A stretch of 64,000 bases of DNA. Source: Streptomyces sp. NBC_00414. GTDB taxonomy: Bacteria; Actinomycetota; Actinomycetes; Streptomycetales; Streptomycetaceae. The position numbers were made by a program, and so were the translations under genes. Below the pieces are notes generated by a model that did not search any database, had not been told where the DNA came from, and saw only the letters and a list, made by a program, of their open reading frames with translations. Each line of letters starts with the position of its first letter. The stretch's first letter is position 1. The stretch spans positions 3,472,001 to 3,536,000 of the forward strand of contig NZ_CP107935.1 of assembly GCF_036038375.1 (NCBI RefSeq), written 5' to 3'. Below are positions 33,351-42,639 of this stretch, piece by piece.

Positions 33351-34673
33351 TCACCCTGCTTCCGCACTCTTCTTCGCAGCCTTCTCCTCGGCCTTCCCCT
33401 CCGCCTCCCCCGCGGTCCTGCCCGTTCGCCGTACCTCCGCCGCCAGGAGCAGGCAGCACACCGTGCCGAGCACGCCGACCCCGCCCACGACCGTGCTGAC
33501 CGGCCAGAACTCGGCGGCCGCCCCGGCCAGCGCCATGCCCACGCCCTGAATGGTCATCAGCCCGGCCGTGTGCACGGTCATGGCCCGCCCGCGCAGTTCC
33601 CCGGGCACGGCGTCCACGAACCAGCGGTCGAGCCCCAGGGTGTACGCGCCCGTCGCCCCGGCGACCAGCAGCGCGAGCAGGATCCAGCCGAGGTCCGGGT
33701 GGAAGGGGTAGGCGAGGAGCGGCAGCAGTCCGCAGCCCGCGAGGGGCAGCACGATCCGGGAGCGGGTCGCGGGAGACAGGGCGGCGCCCGCGTACAGCTC
33801 TCCGGCGATCGTGCCGATGGGCATCGCGCACATCAGCAGCCCGACCCAGGCCGTGCCGACCCCGATCTCGTCCGCGTACGCGGCGGCGAGGGCCTCCGGC
33901 GCGACGACGAACATCGGCGGCACCCAGAGCAGGAGCAGCAGCGCCCGGATCCGGCGGTCGCCGAGGACCTGCCGGGTGCCGGCGAGCGAGTACCGCATCA
34001 GCGGTCCGCCGCCGGTCCGCGCGGGCCTGCGCCGGGTGCCCAGGCGCAGGAGCAGCGCCGAGGCGAGGAAGGTGCCGAAGGTGATGACCAGCGCCCCGCG
34101 CGGCGGCACGAAGGCCAGCAGGACACCGCCCAGGCCGAAACCGACGAGCACGGCGCTCTGCGACACGATCCGCAGCAGGGAGCGGCCGAGCACGAACAGG
34201 TCGCCGTCCCCGAGGATCTCGGTCAGTGTGGCCATCCGGGTGCCGCTGAACACCGGCGAGACGGCCGCGATGGCGCACCGCAGCGCGAGCAGCGCGGCGA
34301 CGGGGGTGGCGGGCAGGGCCATCAGCGCCGCGCATCCGGCGCACACGAGGTCGCACACGACGAGCACCCGGCGGGCCGGGAACCGGTCGGCCACTCCGGA
34401 CAGCAGCGTCCCGCCCACGAGGTACGGCAGGAAGCCCAGCGCGAAGGCCAGCGCGCTGAGCAGCGGCGATCCCGTCAGCTCGTACACGAGGACGGTCAGG
34501 GCGATCTCGCTGACGACGACGCCCAGCAGCGACAGGGCGTGCGCGGCGAAGACGACCCGGAACTCCCCGACGGCGAAGGCCCTGCGGTACCCGCTCCCCC
34601 GCGCGTCGACCGAGGGTTTGCCGACGGAGTGCGGCTCCGGTGCCGTCGTCGCGGTCTGTGTTTCTTCTGGCAT
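33351..34673 (-). CDS. MFS transporter
   Basis: Major facilitator of 440 residues with about twelve helices and a Glu/Lys/Ala-rich C-terminal tail (EAEGKAEEKAAKKSAEAG). The loop 2-3 region DRFPARRVLVVCD is a variant of the GxxxDRxGRR motif. MFS_3/enterobactin-exporter-like proteins of this size usually export drugs or siderophores. It is divergent from an ArsR-like regulator gene across 95 bp holding a perfect operator-like dyad, so that regulator probably controls it. Substrate unknown. Confidence 0.88.
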   Translation of the reverse strand: MPEETQTATTAPEPHSVGKPSVDARGSGYRRAFAVGEFRVVFAAHALSLLGVVVSEIALTVLVYELTGSPLLSALAFALGFLPYLVGGTLLSGVADRFPARRVLVVCDLVCAGCAALMALPATPVAALLALRCAIAAVSPVFSGTRMATLTEILGDGDLFVLGRSLLRIVSQSAVLVGFGLGGVLLAFVPPRGALVITFGTFLASALLLRLGTRRRPARTGGGPLMRYSLAGTRQVLGDRRIRALLLLLWVPPMFVVAPEALAAAYADEIGVGTAWVGLLMCAMPIGTIAGELYAGAALSPATRSRIVLPLAGCGLLPLLAYPFHPDLGWILLALLVAGATGAYTLGLDRWFVDAVPGELRGRAMTVHTAGLMTIQGVGMALAGAAAEFWPVSTVVGGVGVLGTVCCLLLAAEVRRTGRTAGEAEGKAEEKAAKKSAEAG

Positions 34674-34713
34674 GGGCAGCAGCGTCGCGCGGCCGTGCCG
34701 GACGCCCTAGAGT

Positions 34714-34729
34714 TTCGGCAGGGGCCGAA
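34714..34729. promoter_or_regulatory. Operator-like dyad between MFS and ArsR-type genes
   Basis: TTCGGC-AGGG-GCCGAA is a perfect 6-4-6 dyad in the 95-bp divergent control region, 41 bp before the MFS start and 40 bp before the regulator start. It is the best candidate binding site for the ArsR-like protein. Confidence 0.5.
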
Positions 34730-34768
34730 TCTTCGCGGTCGAAGTTCGCCGAGGCACCGGGAGGCGTG

Positions 34769-35752
34769 ATGCCGTACCACCTCCACTTCGGGGAGGACGA
34801 CCTTCTCAACTGCCGTTTCGCGCTGTCGCCCCTGTGGGAGACCCACGAGGCGGTACGCACCTTGCGGCGCCCGGAACGGCAGGGCTATCACCCGGCGTGG
34901 CTGCGCCGCATCCGCTCGGCGGCGGACACGCTGGACCTGGAGCCCCTGTGGCTGCTGATGCCGCAGCGCGGGAACAGCCCGGACTGCCTGATGCCGCCGC
35001 CGATCGGGCCCGCGGCCACGTTCGAGGAGGAGATCGCCGCCGTGCGCGCCACGGATCCCGAGGTCGCGCGGGCCGAGCTCGCGCTGTCCCTCGCGGACAC
35101 CCCGGGCGCCGCCGAGTCCCCGGCCGGCCGGTCGCTGCTCGCCGACCCCGCCCGCGCCGTGCGGGAGCTGGCGGACACGATGGAGGCGGCCTGGCACACC
35201 CTCGTGGAACCCTCCTGGCCGAGGCTCCGGGCCCTTCTGGAGGCCGACATCGCCTTCCACTCCCGTCGCCTGGCCGAGGTGGGTCTCGCCGGACTGCTGC
35301 CCGAACTGGACCGGCGGGTCGCCTGGGACGCGGGCAGGCTCACGGTCAACTCGCGGGGAGAGCACGTACGCGAACTGGGCGGCCGGGGACTGGTCCTGAT
35401 GCCCAGTGTCTTCACCTGGCCGGACGTGGTGAGCGGCTTCGACCCGCCCTGGCAGCCGGCGCTGGTCTATCCCGCGCGCGGCATCGGGGGCCTGTGGGCC
35501 GAGCCGTCCGGCCGTACGCCCGAAGCCCTGGTGCGGCTGCTCGGCCGGGGGCGGGCCACCGTGCTGGCCGCCCTGGAGGAACCGACCGCCACCACGGCCC
35601 TCGCGCACCGCCTCGGCCTCGCGCCCTCGTCCGTCTCCGCGCACCTGTCGACGCTGCGCGACGCGGGCCTGCTCGTCTCGCACCGCTACGGACACCAGGT
35701 GCTGTACGAGAGGACGCCGCTCGGCATCGCCCTGGCCTCGGGCGGGGCCTGA
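34769..35752 (+). CDS. ArsR-like winged-helix regulator with DUF5937-type N-terminus
   Basis: Regulator of 327 residues. Residues 1-240 form an unassigned alpha/beta region typical of Streptomyces DUF5937 proteins (HLHFGEDDLLNCRFALSPLWE). The last 75 residues are an ArsR-type winged helix (ALEEPTATTALAHRLGLAPSSVSAHL, LRDAGLLVSHRYGHQVLYERT). No Cys metal site is seen, so a small organic ligand is more likely than metal. ATG 34769 follows CGGGAGG. Being divergent from the MFS exporter suggests control of that pump. Confidence 0.88.
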   Translation: MPYHLHFGEDDLLNCRFALSPLWETHEAVRTLRRPERQGYHPAWLRRIRSAADTLDLEPLWLLMPQRGNSPDCLMPPPIGPAATFEEEIAAVRATDPEVARAELALSLADTPGAAESPAGRSLLADPARAVRELADTMEAAWHTLVEPSWPRLRALLEADIAFHSRRLAEVGLAGLLPELDRRVAWDAGRLTVNSRGEHVRELGGRGLVLMPSVFTWPDVVSGFDPPWQPALVYPARGIGGLWAEPSGRTPEALVRLLGRGRATVLAALEEPTATTALAHRLGLAPSSVSAHLSTLRDAGLLVSHRYGHQVLYERTPLGIALASGGA

Positions 35753-35883
35753 CAGCTCGGCAGGCAACGCCGACAGGAACGGGGACGAGCGGGTCGCGGT
35801 GTCGCACCGTTGCCCGATAGATCCCTTATGTCACGATGGCCGGAAAACCGTCACTGACGGTCACCTTCGCCCAAGGGGGCAGG

Positions 35884-36921
35884 ATGTTCCGGCCGACCCG
35901 TACCCGTGTCCGTACCCGTACCTTCGCGGCGCTCGCCGCGTTCGCCGCGCTGGGACTCGCGACGGGCTGCTCGTCCCCGTCCGGGGCCGACCCGGCCGCC
36001 CTCGCCCGGCAGACCGGGGCGCAGCCGAAACCCGCCGCGGGCTCCCCGTTCTGGATCGACCCGCAGAGCCCCGCCGCCCGGCAGGCCCGGGCGTGGGAGC
36101 GGCAGGGCCGGGGGCACGACGCCCGGCTGCTCAAGCGCATCGCGGACCGGCCCGCGGCGCTGTGGCCGGCCGGCGACCGCCCCGAACCGAGGATCAGGGA
36201 GGCGACCGGGGCGGCGGCCGGGGAAGGGCGTACACCCGTGTTCGTCGCGTACGACATCCCGCACCGCGACTGCGGTCAGCACTCGGCGGGCGGGGCGCGC
36301 GACGGCGACGCCTACCGGGACTGGATCGACCGGTTCGCGCGGGCCCTGGGCGACAGTGCCGCGCTGGTCGTGCTGGAGCCCGACGCGGTCGCGCACATCG
36401 TGGACGGCTGCACACCGGTCGAGTACCACGCGCAGCGCGAGCGGTTGCTCTCCGAGGCGATCGTGCGGCTGAAGCGGCAGCCGAACACGAAGGTGTACCT
36501 GGACGCGGGCAACCCGGACTGGATCCGCGAGCCGGACAAGCTCGTGGAACCCCTCGGGCGGGCCGGGGTCGCGAACGCCGACGGATTCGCCCTGAACGTC
36601 TCCAACTTCCAGACGGACGCGATCACCAAGCAGTACGGCCGCCGCCTCTCGGCAGCCCTCGGCGGCAAGCACTTCGTCATCGACACCAGCCGCAACGGCA
36701 ACGGCCCGCTGGGCGGCGACCGTTCCCAGGCCTGGTGCAACCCGCCGGGCCGGGCGCTCGGCACCCCGCCCACCACCGACACCGGCGACCCGGTCGTGGA
36801 CGCGTACCTGTGGATCAAGCGGCCCGGGGAGTCGGACGGCCAGTGCCGCGGCGGCCCCGCGGCCGGCCAGTGGTGGGCGGACTACGCCCTGGGCCTGGCC
36901 CGCAACTCCAAGGGGCATTGA
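35884..36921 (+). CDS. cslZ: Glycoside hydrolase family 6 lipoprotein (CslZ-like endoglucanase)
   Basis: Secreted beta-1,4-glucanase of family GH6, 345 residues. The signal peptide ends in LATGCSS, a lipobox, so it is probably anchored outside. Catalytic features: VAYDIPHRDCGQHSAGG, VLEPDAVAHI with the acid Asp, LNVSNF, DTSRNGNGP and IKRPGESDG. ATG 35884 has AAGGGGGCAGG; the frame is open a little further up. It converges on glxA-cslA with 34 bp between them. In S. coelicolor an endoglucanase gene, cslZ, lies beside cslA/glxA and is thought to trim the CslA-made glucan at hyphal tips. Confidence 0.88.
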   Translation: MFRPTRTRVRTRTFAALAAFAALGLATGCSSPSGADPAALARQTGAQPKPAAGSPFWIDPQSPAARQARAWERQGRGHDARLLKRIADRPAALWPAGDRPEPRIREATGAAAGEGRTPVFVAYDIPHRDCGQHSAGGARDGDAYRDWIDRFARALGDSAALVVLEPDAVAHIVDGCTPVEYHAQRERLLSEAIVRLKRQPNTKVYLDAGNPDWIREPDKLVEPLGRAGVANADGFALNVSNFQTDAITKQYGRRLSAALGGKHFVIDTSRNGNGPLGGDRSQAWCNPPGRALGTPPTTDTGDPVVDAYLWIKRPGESDGQCRGGPAAGQWWADYALGLARNSKGH

Positions 36922-36955
36922 GCCGGCAGGCCCCCGGGGAGTCGCGGGCCGCGCG

Positions 36956-38953
36956 TCACTTGACCTGGACCCACTTCGCCTCGGACGGCGTCCCGTCGGC
37001 GTCCGACACGAACAGCATGTACCAGCCGGGCGGCACCAGCGTCCGGTCCTTCGGTACGTCCACGGTCACCGAGTCCTTGGACCTGGTGATCCCCAGCGCG
37101 ATGGACCGCTGCTCGACGTCCGTCGTGTGCGTGACCGCGCTGGGCCGCATCAGCCGGGCGTTCACGACCTGTTCCGGATGCCGGGTCGCGAAGGTGGCGC
37201 GGCCCTCGCCGTCCACCTCCTGCGGTCCGTCGCCGAGAACGGGCCGGCTCTTGCCGTTCTTGTGCAGGGCGGGCGGGGTGAAGATCTCCATGCGCTGCTC
37301 GAAGTGACCGAGCTTGGTGTTCTGCTGGTCGTCGAAGAGCGGGTCGGAGCCGAAGGTGGCGATCCGGCCGTCGGGCAGCAGGAGCGCCTCGGAGTGGTAG
37401 TTGCGGCCGACCTTCGGCGAGGCGGCCGAGCGGAAGGAGTTGGACTTCGGGTCGTAGAACTGCGCCTTGTGGATGTTGCTGGCGCCGCGCCCGCGGTAGT
37501 CCTTCGCGCCGTTGGACGTGAACACCGAGTCGTCCGGCATGATCACGCTGTTCAGATAGCGGGTGCCCTGCGGCAGGTCGGGGCCGTCCTCGAAGGCGGG
37601 GTTCGCCTTCTTGAGGTCGACGACGGCCGTGCGCGAGGTCGACTTCTTGGACTCGCCGACCCCTCCGCCGCCGAGGATCATCACCTTCTGGTCCTGGGCG
37701 GGCGGCAGCAGGAGCGAGGTCGAGGTCTCCGTCTCGTCCGGGTCGCTCAGACCGGGCACCTTCTGGAACTTGTTGGTCTTCAGGTCCCACAGACCCGCGT
37801 CGCGGCCGAGGTCGGCCGGCCCGTAACCGGCGTTCGAGGCGGGGTAGAAGAGCTTGCCGCCCTTGGTGAGGAAGAGGGCCGGATAGGTGGGGAAGTAGCG
37901 GTGGGGGCCCGGAGTCCACTTCCTGGTCCTCGGGTCGTAGATCTCGTTGTCGCCGGGGTCGATCACTCCGACGTCGTCGAGCCCGGAGACCGCGAGCACC
38001 TTCCCGTCCTGGAGCCCGACGAGCGTCGGATACCAGCGGGCCTTGTCCATCGGCTCGACGGGCACGTACTTCTCCGCCGTCGGGTCGAACTCGTAGGCGG
38101 CCTTGATCCCCTGGAAGTCCTGCTTCTCCATGGTGATCTTCTCGGAGAGGCCGTACGTGTTGTCGGCGTCCTTGCCCTTGAGGCCGAGGATCTCGTACTG
38201 GGCGCGCTTGTCCGTGACCGGCGCCGGGCCGTCCTCGGTGGCCTCGACGAAGACCCGGCTCTCGCTCGCCTTGACCTTCGTCTTCCAGGGCTGCATGACG
38301 CCTGCCCTGTTGTAGGTGATCTCCTGGGTGCGCTTGGCCTTGGGCACGGTGACGTCGAAGCGGCTGACGTACTCGACGCCGGAGGGCGAGCGGAAGCGGG
38401 TGCCCTTCTTGAGGACGATGGGCTTGTCCGGGTTCTCGTTCTTCACCCGCATGCCACCGCCGGCCCGCTCGACCTCGCCGTCGAGCAGTTCGTAGCGGGC
38501 CGTGCCGCCGGCCACGAGCATCCGGCCGCTGGGCAGTTGGGCGTGTCCGGCGCAGAAGAAGTCGGCCGGTGTGGGGATCTTCTTGAAGGTGTCGGTCCGC
38601 GGGTCCCACAGGACGGTGTCGAAGGAACCCTTGTCGAACTTCTTCTGCTCGTTGCCGGAGCCCGCGACGATCAGCACCTTGCCGGTGTGCAGGAGCGCCG
38701 CGTGGATGGCGTTGGTGCGGAACTCCTCGGGGATGGCCAGCTGCTTCCACGAGCCGTACTTCGCCTTGTAGCCGGGCTGGGCGATCTTGTACTCGTGGTA
38801 CTCCTTCGAAGCGAAGCCGATGGCGGCCGGCGCGTTGAGTCCGGCGAGCAGCGCGACGCCGCCGACGCCGAGCAGCCGCTTCTGTGCCTTCTTCGACAGC
38901 GTCCTCTTCAGGGGCGCCTTCAGGGACGTCTTGTTCAGGGGCCGGTGGGCCAT
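36956..38953 (-). CDS. glxA: GlxA, mono-copper radical oxidase (galactose-oxidase fold)
   Basis: Membrane-tethered copper radical oxidase of 665 residues. N-terminal basic region and a hydrophobic anchor (LLGVGGVALLAGLNAPAAIG), then a kelch beta-propeller and a C-terminal DUF1929 Ig-like domain. The cofactor set is visible: Cys in FFCAGHAQL (to be cross-linked to a Tyr such as that in GTARYE), the stacking Trp in KARWYP, Tyr-His in GRNYHSEALLLPDGR, and His in SAVTHTTDV. GlxA acts with CslA in glucan deposition at hyphal tips and aerial development in S. lividans. It starts 3 bp after the cslA stop and has AGGAGG within cslA, so it is co-translated. Confidence 0.93.
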   Translation of the reverse strand: MAHRPLNKTSLKAPLKRTLSKKAQKRLLGVGGVALLAGLNAPAAIGFASKEYHEYKIAQPGYKAKYGSWKQLAIPEEFRTNAIHAALLHTGKVLIVAGSGNEQKKFDKGSFDTVLWDPRTDTFKKIPTPADFFCAGHAQLPSGRMLVAGGTARYELLDGEVERAGGGMRVKNENPDKPIVLKKGTRFRSPSGVEYVSRFDVTVPKAKRTQEITYNRAGVMQPWKTKVKASESRVFVEATEDGPAPVTDKRAQYEILGLKGKDADNTYGLSEKITMEKQDFQGIKAAYEFDPTAEKYVPVEPMDKARWYPTLVGLQDGKVLAVSGLDDVGVIDPGDNEIYDPRTRKWTPGPHRYFPTYPALFLTKGGKLFYPASNAGYGPADLGRDAGLWDLKTNKFQKVPGLSDPDETETSTSLLLPPAQDQKVMILGGGGVGESKKSTSRTAVVDLKKANPAFEDGPDLPQGTRYLNSVIMPDDSVFTSNGAKDYRGRGASNIHKAQFYDPKSNSFRSAASPKVGRNYHSEALLLPDGRIATFGSDPLFDDQQNTKLGHFEQRMEIFTPPALHKNGKSRPVLGDGPQEVDGEGRATFATRHPEQVVNARLMRPSAVTHTTDVEQRSIALGITRSKDSVTVDVPKDRTLVPPGWYMLFVSDADGTPSEAKWVQVK

Positions 38954-38956
38954 GGC

Positions 38957-40774
38957 CTAGCTACCTCCTGTCGTACTGCTGGAGACCGTTCCGGCGGGGA
39001 GCGAGCCGCTGGGGACCGCGCCGCCCGTGCTGCCCGCGAGCGCCGGGGCGGGCTCGGCGGCCTCGCCGATCCGGACGGCGGGCACCAGGCGCCGCTCGGC
39101 CCTGCGTGCCCTGGCCCGGGTGGCGGTCCACACGGCCACCGGGGCGAGGGAGATGGCCAGCGCGAGCACCGCCCAGGTGCGCATGGCCGCGTGGGTGTGG
39201 TCGAGCACGAACGACGCGACCAGTGACGAGGCCAGGACCGCCGCCCAGAAGAGATGGATACGGAAGGTCACGAACCGGTCGGGGCTGGTGTCGCCGCCCT
39301 TGGGGGTGATGACGAAGCGGCTGGGACGGCGGACCAGGGCCGCGCCCAGGGACTTGAGGTAGATCGGCGCCGAGAGGGCCGACATCGCCATGCCCGCCAG
39401 ACCTCCCGAGCCCTCCGGCTCGTGCGGGGAGACGTTGTGCCGCCGGTTCCACAGGTACAGGCCGACCTGCAGGGCGGCTGCATCGCTGTAGAGCATCAGC
39501 CACATGGAGGCCGAGACCTGTGTGCCGGACGCTCCGAAGCACAGGAACAGGACGCAACTCAAGATCCCCAGCAGCCAGTTGACGGCCGTCATCGGGTAGT
39601 AGACGAGCATCAGCGTGTACGAGAAGAGCCGGCCGGCAGGCATCGTGAAGGGTGCTTTCCAGTACTGCTTGAACAGCGTCTCGTAGGTGCCGCGCGACCA
39701 GCGCATCTGCTGGGTGAAGAAGTCCGTCCAGGAGGCGGGGCCCTCACCGACGGCGAGCACGTCAGGGGTGTAGACGGACTCCCAGTGGTGACCGGTCCTC
39801 GGGTTCTTGTGCCGGTGCATCTCGAAGCCGGTGGCCATGTCCTCGGTGATGGAGTCGTACAGGCCGCCGACCTGTCTGACGGCCGCGATCCGTACGACGT
39901 TGTTGGTGCCGACGAACATGGGTGCGCGGTAGCGGTTGCCGGCGCGCTGGATCAGGGCGTGGAAGAGGAACTGCTGGGACTCGGCCGCCTTGGTGACGGG
40001 GGTGGTGTAGTTGCCGTACACCTGCGGGCCGACGACGAAGGCGACGTCCGGGTCGCGGAAGTAGCCCATCATCCGTTCCAGGAACTCCGGGAGCGGCACG
40101 TGGTCCGTGTCGACGGAGGCGAAGTAGTCGTACTCGCCGCCGTGCATCGCGATCCACGCGTTGTAGTTGCCGTGCTTGGTACGGATCTTGTGGACGCCCT
40201 TGGGCCTGTTCCACTCGGGGACGCCGTGCCGCGTGAAGTGCCGCACGCCGAGTTCCTCGCAGAGGGCCTTGGCCCGCTCGTCGTCGCCCTCGTCGAGGAG
40301 CCAGACGTCCAACGGGCCTGTGTGGGTGACCTTGACGGCCCCTTCGAGGGTGGCGCGGACCATCGAGAGCGGTTCCTTGCCGGGGACGAACGTGGTCAGG
40401 AAGGCGACCCGGGTGCCCCTGGCAGGGGTGACGGGGACCGGATCCCTGGCCACCATCGTCGCGTGGGCGATCGACACGACGTTGACGACCATGAAGAGCT
40501 CGATGAGGCCGATCGCCACGAGCATCGTGATGTCGAGCCCGACCAGCCAGCGGGCGCCGCCCTCGCGGGACACCCAGTGGGTGGGCCACACCAGGTAGAC
40601 CAGCAGCAGGGCCGTGAGCACCGGGGCGAGCGTCATGAGCAGGACGGCTCTTATTCGGTGCGGCTCGCTCGACAGGAGCTTGGTGTACTGGACCCGGTAG
40701 GCCGAGCCGGACGGCTCCGTGAGCGGTCCGGCCAGCCTGCTGTGGGTGTCGTAGTCGTAGCCCTCCGGCCGCAC
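38957..40774 (-). CDS. cslA: CslA, cellulose synthase-like glycosyltransferase family 2
   Basis: Membrane glycosyltransferase of 605 residues making a beta-glucan at hyphal tips, where it interacts with DivIVA. Two N-terminal helices, the GT2 domain (FLTTFVPGKEPL, DEGDDERAKALCEELG, SVDTDHVPLPEFL with DxD, EDMATGFEMH, QQMRWSRGTYE) and about five C-terminal helices. The frame runs to 40822, but GTG 40774 has GGAGGG four bases upstream. First gene of the cslA-glxA operon. In S. coelicolor this operon is, from memory, SCO2836-2837, far from the scy/filP region, so its place here is unusual. Confidence 0.93.
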   Translation of the reverse strand: MRPEGYDYDTHSRLAGPLTEPSGSAYRVQYTKLLSSEPHRIRAVLLMTLAPVLTALLLVYLVWPTHWVSREGGARWLVGLDITMLVAIGLIELFMVVNVVSIAHATMVARDPVPVTPARGTRVAFLTTFVPGKEPLSMVRATLEGAVKVTHTGPLDVWLLDEGDDERAKALCEELGVRHFTRHGVPEWNRPKGVHKIRTKHGNYNAWIAMHGGEYDYFASVDTDHVPLPEFLERMMGYFRDPDVAFVVGPQVYGNYTTPVTKAAESQQFLFHALIQRAGNRYRAPMFVGTNNVVRIAAVRQVGGLYDSITEDMATGFEMHRHKNPRTGHHWESVYTPDVLAVGEGPASWTDFFTQQMRWSRGTYETLFKQYWKAPFTMPAGRLFSYTLMLVYYPMTAVNWLLGILSCVLFLCFGASGTQVSASMWLMLYSDAAALQVGLYLWNRRHNVSPHEPEGSGGLAGMAMSALSAPIYLKSLGAALVRRPSRFVITPKGGDTSPDRFVTFRIHLFWAAVLASSLVASFVLDHTHAAMRTWAVLALAISLAPVAVWTATRARARRAERRLVPAVRIGEAAEPAPALAGSTGGAVPSGSLPAGTVSSSTTGGS

Positions 40775-40939
40775 AGCGCCCTCCAGTGATCGAACAAGCC
40801 GATACCCACACAAAAGTGGCATTTACTCGGCGTGTCGAACGGAGGGGGTCCAGGTGGGTGTGCGTGCGCCTCCGGCGGTCGGGCGGTTCGGGGCGCTCCC
40901 CGGTGCCCGGTGGGCAGGTGCGGGTCGCACGTGGCTGAG

Positions 40940-41076
40940 CGCGCAGTTCCCCGCGCCCCTGGAAGCGGGCGGATCGCCCCGTCAGGGGTGCGGGGAACTG
41001 CGCGGCCGACCCCCGCCGGGGTTCAGACGACACTCGACCGGCAGCACACGCCCCTCAGGGGCGCGGGGAACTGCGC
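40940..41076. repeat. Three copies of the GCGCAGTTCCCCGCGCCCC repeat
   Basis: Copies at 40940-40962 (one orientation) and 40984-41004 and 41053-41076 (the other) carry the GCGCGGGGAACTGCGC core. The first two can pair into a large hairpin. They fill most of the 331-bp gap 40775-41105, which holds no gene. Confidence 0.75.
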
Positions 41077-41105
41077 AAACCCTCACGGGCCTGGGCCGAC
41101 GGGCG

Positions 41106-41399
41106 TCATGCGGACAGGTGGCGTTCCACCGTGGTCACCTTGGACGTGAGTCCGTCCGTGACGCCGGGGCGGATGTCCGCCTTCAGGACGAGCGACACCC
41201 GAGGCGCCCGCGCCTCGACGGCGGCCACGGCCCGCCGGACGACGTCCATGACCTCGTCCCACTCCCCCTCCACGGACGTGAACATCGCGTCCGTCCGGTT
41301 CGGCAGCCCCGACTCCCGAACGACCCGCACCGCGTCGGCGACGTACTCCCCCACGTCCTCGCCGACCCCCAGCGGCGTCACGGAAAAGGCGACGATCAT
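41106..41399 (-). CDS. MTH1187-family thiamine-binding protein
   Basis: Small cytoplasmic alpha/beta protein of 97 residues of the UPF0045/MTH1187/YkoF group, which binds thiamine-like ligands as tetramers. Conserved pieces: [52 protein letters not shown]. Its ATG overlaps the stop of the DUF3817 gene by four bases, so they form a two-gene operon. A role as thiamine carrier or sensor is inferred from the family. Confidence 0.88.
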   Translation of the reverse strand: MIVAFSVTPLGVGEDVGEYVADAVRVVRESGLPNRTDAMFTSVEGEWDEVMDVVRRAVAAVEARAPRVSLVLKADIRPGVTDGLTSKVTTVERHLSA

Positions 41400-41740
41400 G
41401 CGCCCACGATCCCTTCGCTGCGCGCGCGGGACGCGATGACCGCACGCTCGGCCTCACCCTTGAGCTTGCGCTCGGCGAAGAACCCGCCGGTCGGCAGCAC
41501 GGAGAGGACGAAGTAGAGGGCCGCGGTCTTCGGACCCCACTTGGCCCGGTTCCAGGCATCGGCCCAGAAGATCACGTACAGGACGAAGAGGATGCCGTGG
41601 ACCATGCCCATCACCGGCACCGCGTTGAAGTCCGTGGTCCGCTTCAGCACGGAGCAGATGAGCAGCAGCAGGAACGAGACGGCCTCCGGACCGGAGACCA
41701 GACGGAGGCGGCGGAGGGCGGAGGCGGTCTTGATGTCCAC
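41396..41740 (-). CDS. DUF3817 membrane protein (second copy)
   Basis: Membrane protein of 114 residues related to the one at 32355: a cytoplasmic start, three hydrophobic helices ([40 protein letters not shown]) and the family ending [16 protein letters not shown] 41740 follows AAGGTGA. First gene of an operon with the thiamine-binding protein. Function unknown. Confidence 0.88.
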   Translation of the reverse strand: MDIKTASALRRLRLVSGPEAVSFLLLLICSVLKRTTDFNAVPVMGMVHGILFVLYVIFWADAWNRAKWGPKTAALYFVLSVLPTGGFFAERKLKGEAERAVIASRARSEGIVGA

Positions 41741-41999
41741 GGGTCACCTTCGGTGGGAGAGACGCCGGCACCGGGTGCGGACGCCTGGGAACAGCGGCTT
41801 TGTGAATGCGAGCACAAACGTTCGCCCATTGTGGCATTGGGGCCGTGGGAGACGGCCCAGGGGTCCCGGGACAGGGCCGGGAGGAGGGCGGGACGGGGCC
41901 GGGGACGTGGCCGGAGCGAGACCCCCTAGGGGACCCGTCCGGGTCGTTCTCCACCCGTAGGACCTGTTGGGGGGACTTTCCGCCCGCTACCTTCACTTC

Positions 42000-42638
42000 G
42001 TGGCGATGTTCCGACTCCAAGGCAGCAAGGTGCTGGCCGTCGACATGACCGGCGACGCCGTGAAGGCGAAGAACGGCTCCATGGTCGCGTACGACGGTCA
42101 GATGGCCTTCAAGAAACTCAGCGGCGGCGGCGAGGGCGTCCGCGGCATGGTGACGCGCCGGATCACCGGTGAACAGATGACCCTCATGGAGGTGAAGGGC
42201 CAGGGGACGTGCTGGTTCGCCGACCGGGCCAGCGAGATCAACCTGGTGAACCTCCGGGGCGACAAACTCTTCGTCGAGTCGAGCAATCTCCTCGCGACCG
42301 ACTCGGGGCTCCGTACGGGGACGTCCTTCACCGGCCTCAGGGGCGCCTCGCAGGGCAACGGCCTCTTCACGACGACCGTCGAGGGACACGGCCAGGCGGC
42401 GATCATGTCGGACGGCCCGGCGGTCGTGCTGCGGGTCAGCCCGCAGTACCCGCTCACCGTCGACCCGGGCGCGTACATCGCGCACCAGGGCGATCTGCGG
42501 CAGTCCTTCCAGTCGGGCGTGACGTTCCGCACGTTCATGGGTGAGGGCGGCGGCGAGGCCTTCCAGGTCCGCTTCGAGGGCGACGGAGTCGTCTACGTGC
42601 AGCCCAGTGAGCGCAACTCGATCGCGGGAGACGTGTGA
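42000..42638 (+). CDS. AIM24-family protein, copy 1
   Basis: First of three tandem AIM24 (TIGR00266-type) proteins, 212 residues. It is a beta-rich fold with repeated short strands: MVAYDGQMAF, GQGTCWFADRASEINLVNL, LFVESSNLLA, GLFTTTVEGHGQAAI, VYVQPSE at the end. A -10 TACCTT (41988-41993) lies seven bases before GTG 42000, so the operon mRNA is probably leaderless; ATG 42006 is the alternative. One base separates its stop from the next gene. Yeast AIM24 is a mitochondrial inner-membrane factor; the bacterial role is not established. Confidence 0.88.
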   Translation: MAMFRLQGSKVLAVDMTGDAVKAKNGSMVAYDGQMAFKKLSGGGEGVRGMVTRRITGEQMTLMEVKGQGTCWFADRASEINLVNLRGDKLFVESSNLLATDSGLRTGTSFTGLRGASQGNGLFTTTVEGHGQAAIMSDGPAVVLRVSPQYPLTVDPGAYIAHQGDLRQSFQSGVTFRTFMGEGGGEAFQVRFEGDGVVYVQPSERNSIAGDV

Positions 42639-42639
42639 C

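Noticed and set aside
40823..41105. Possible short genes within the repeats upstream of cslA
   Set aside because: The region is mostly the dispersed GCGCGGGGAAC element in both orientations, and open frames there simply cross the repeats.
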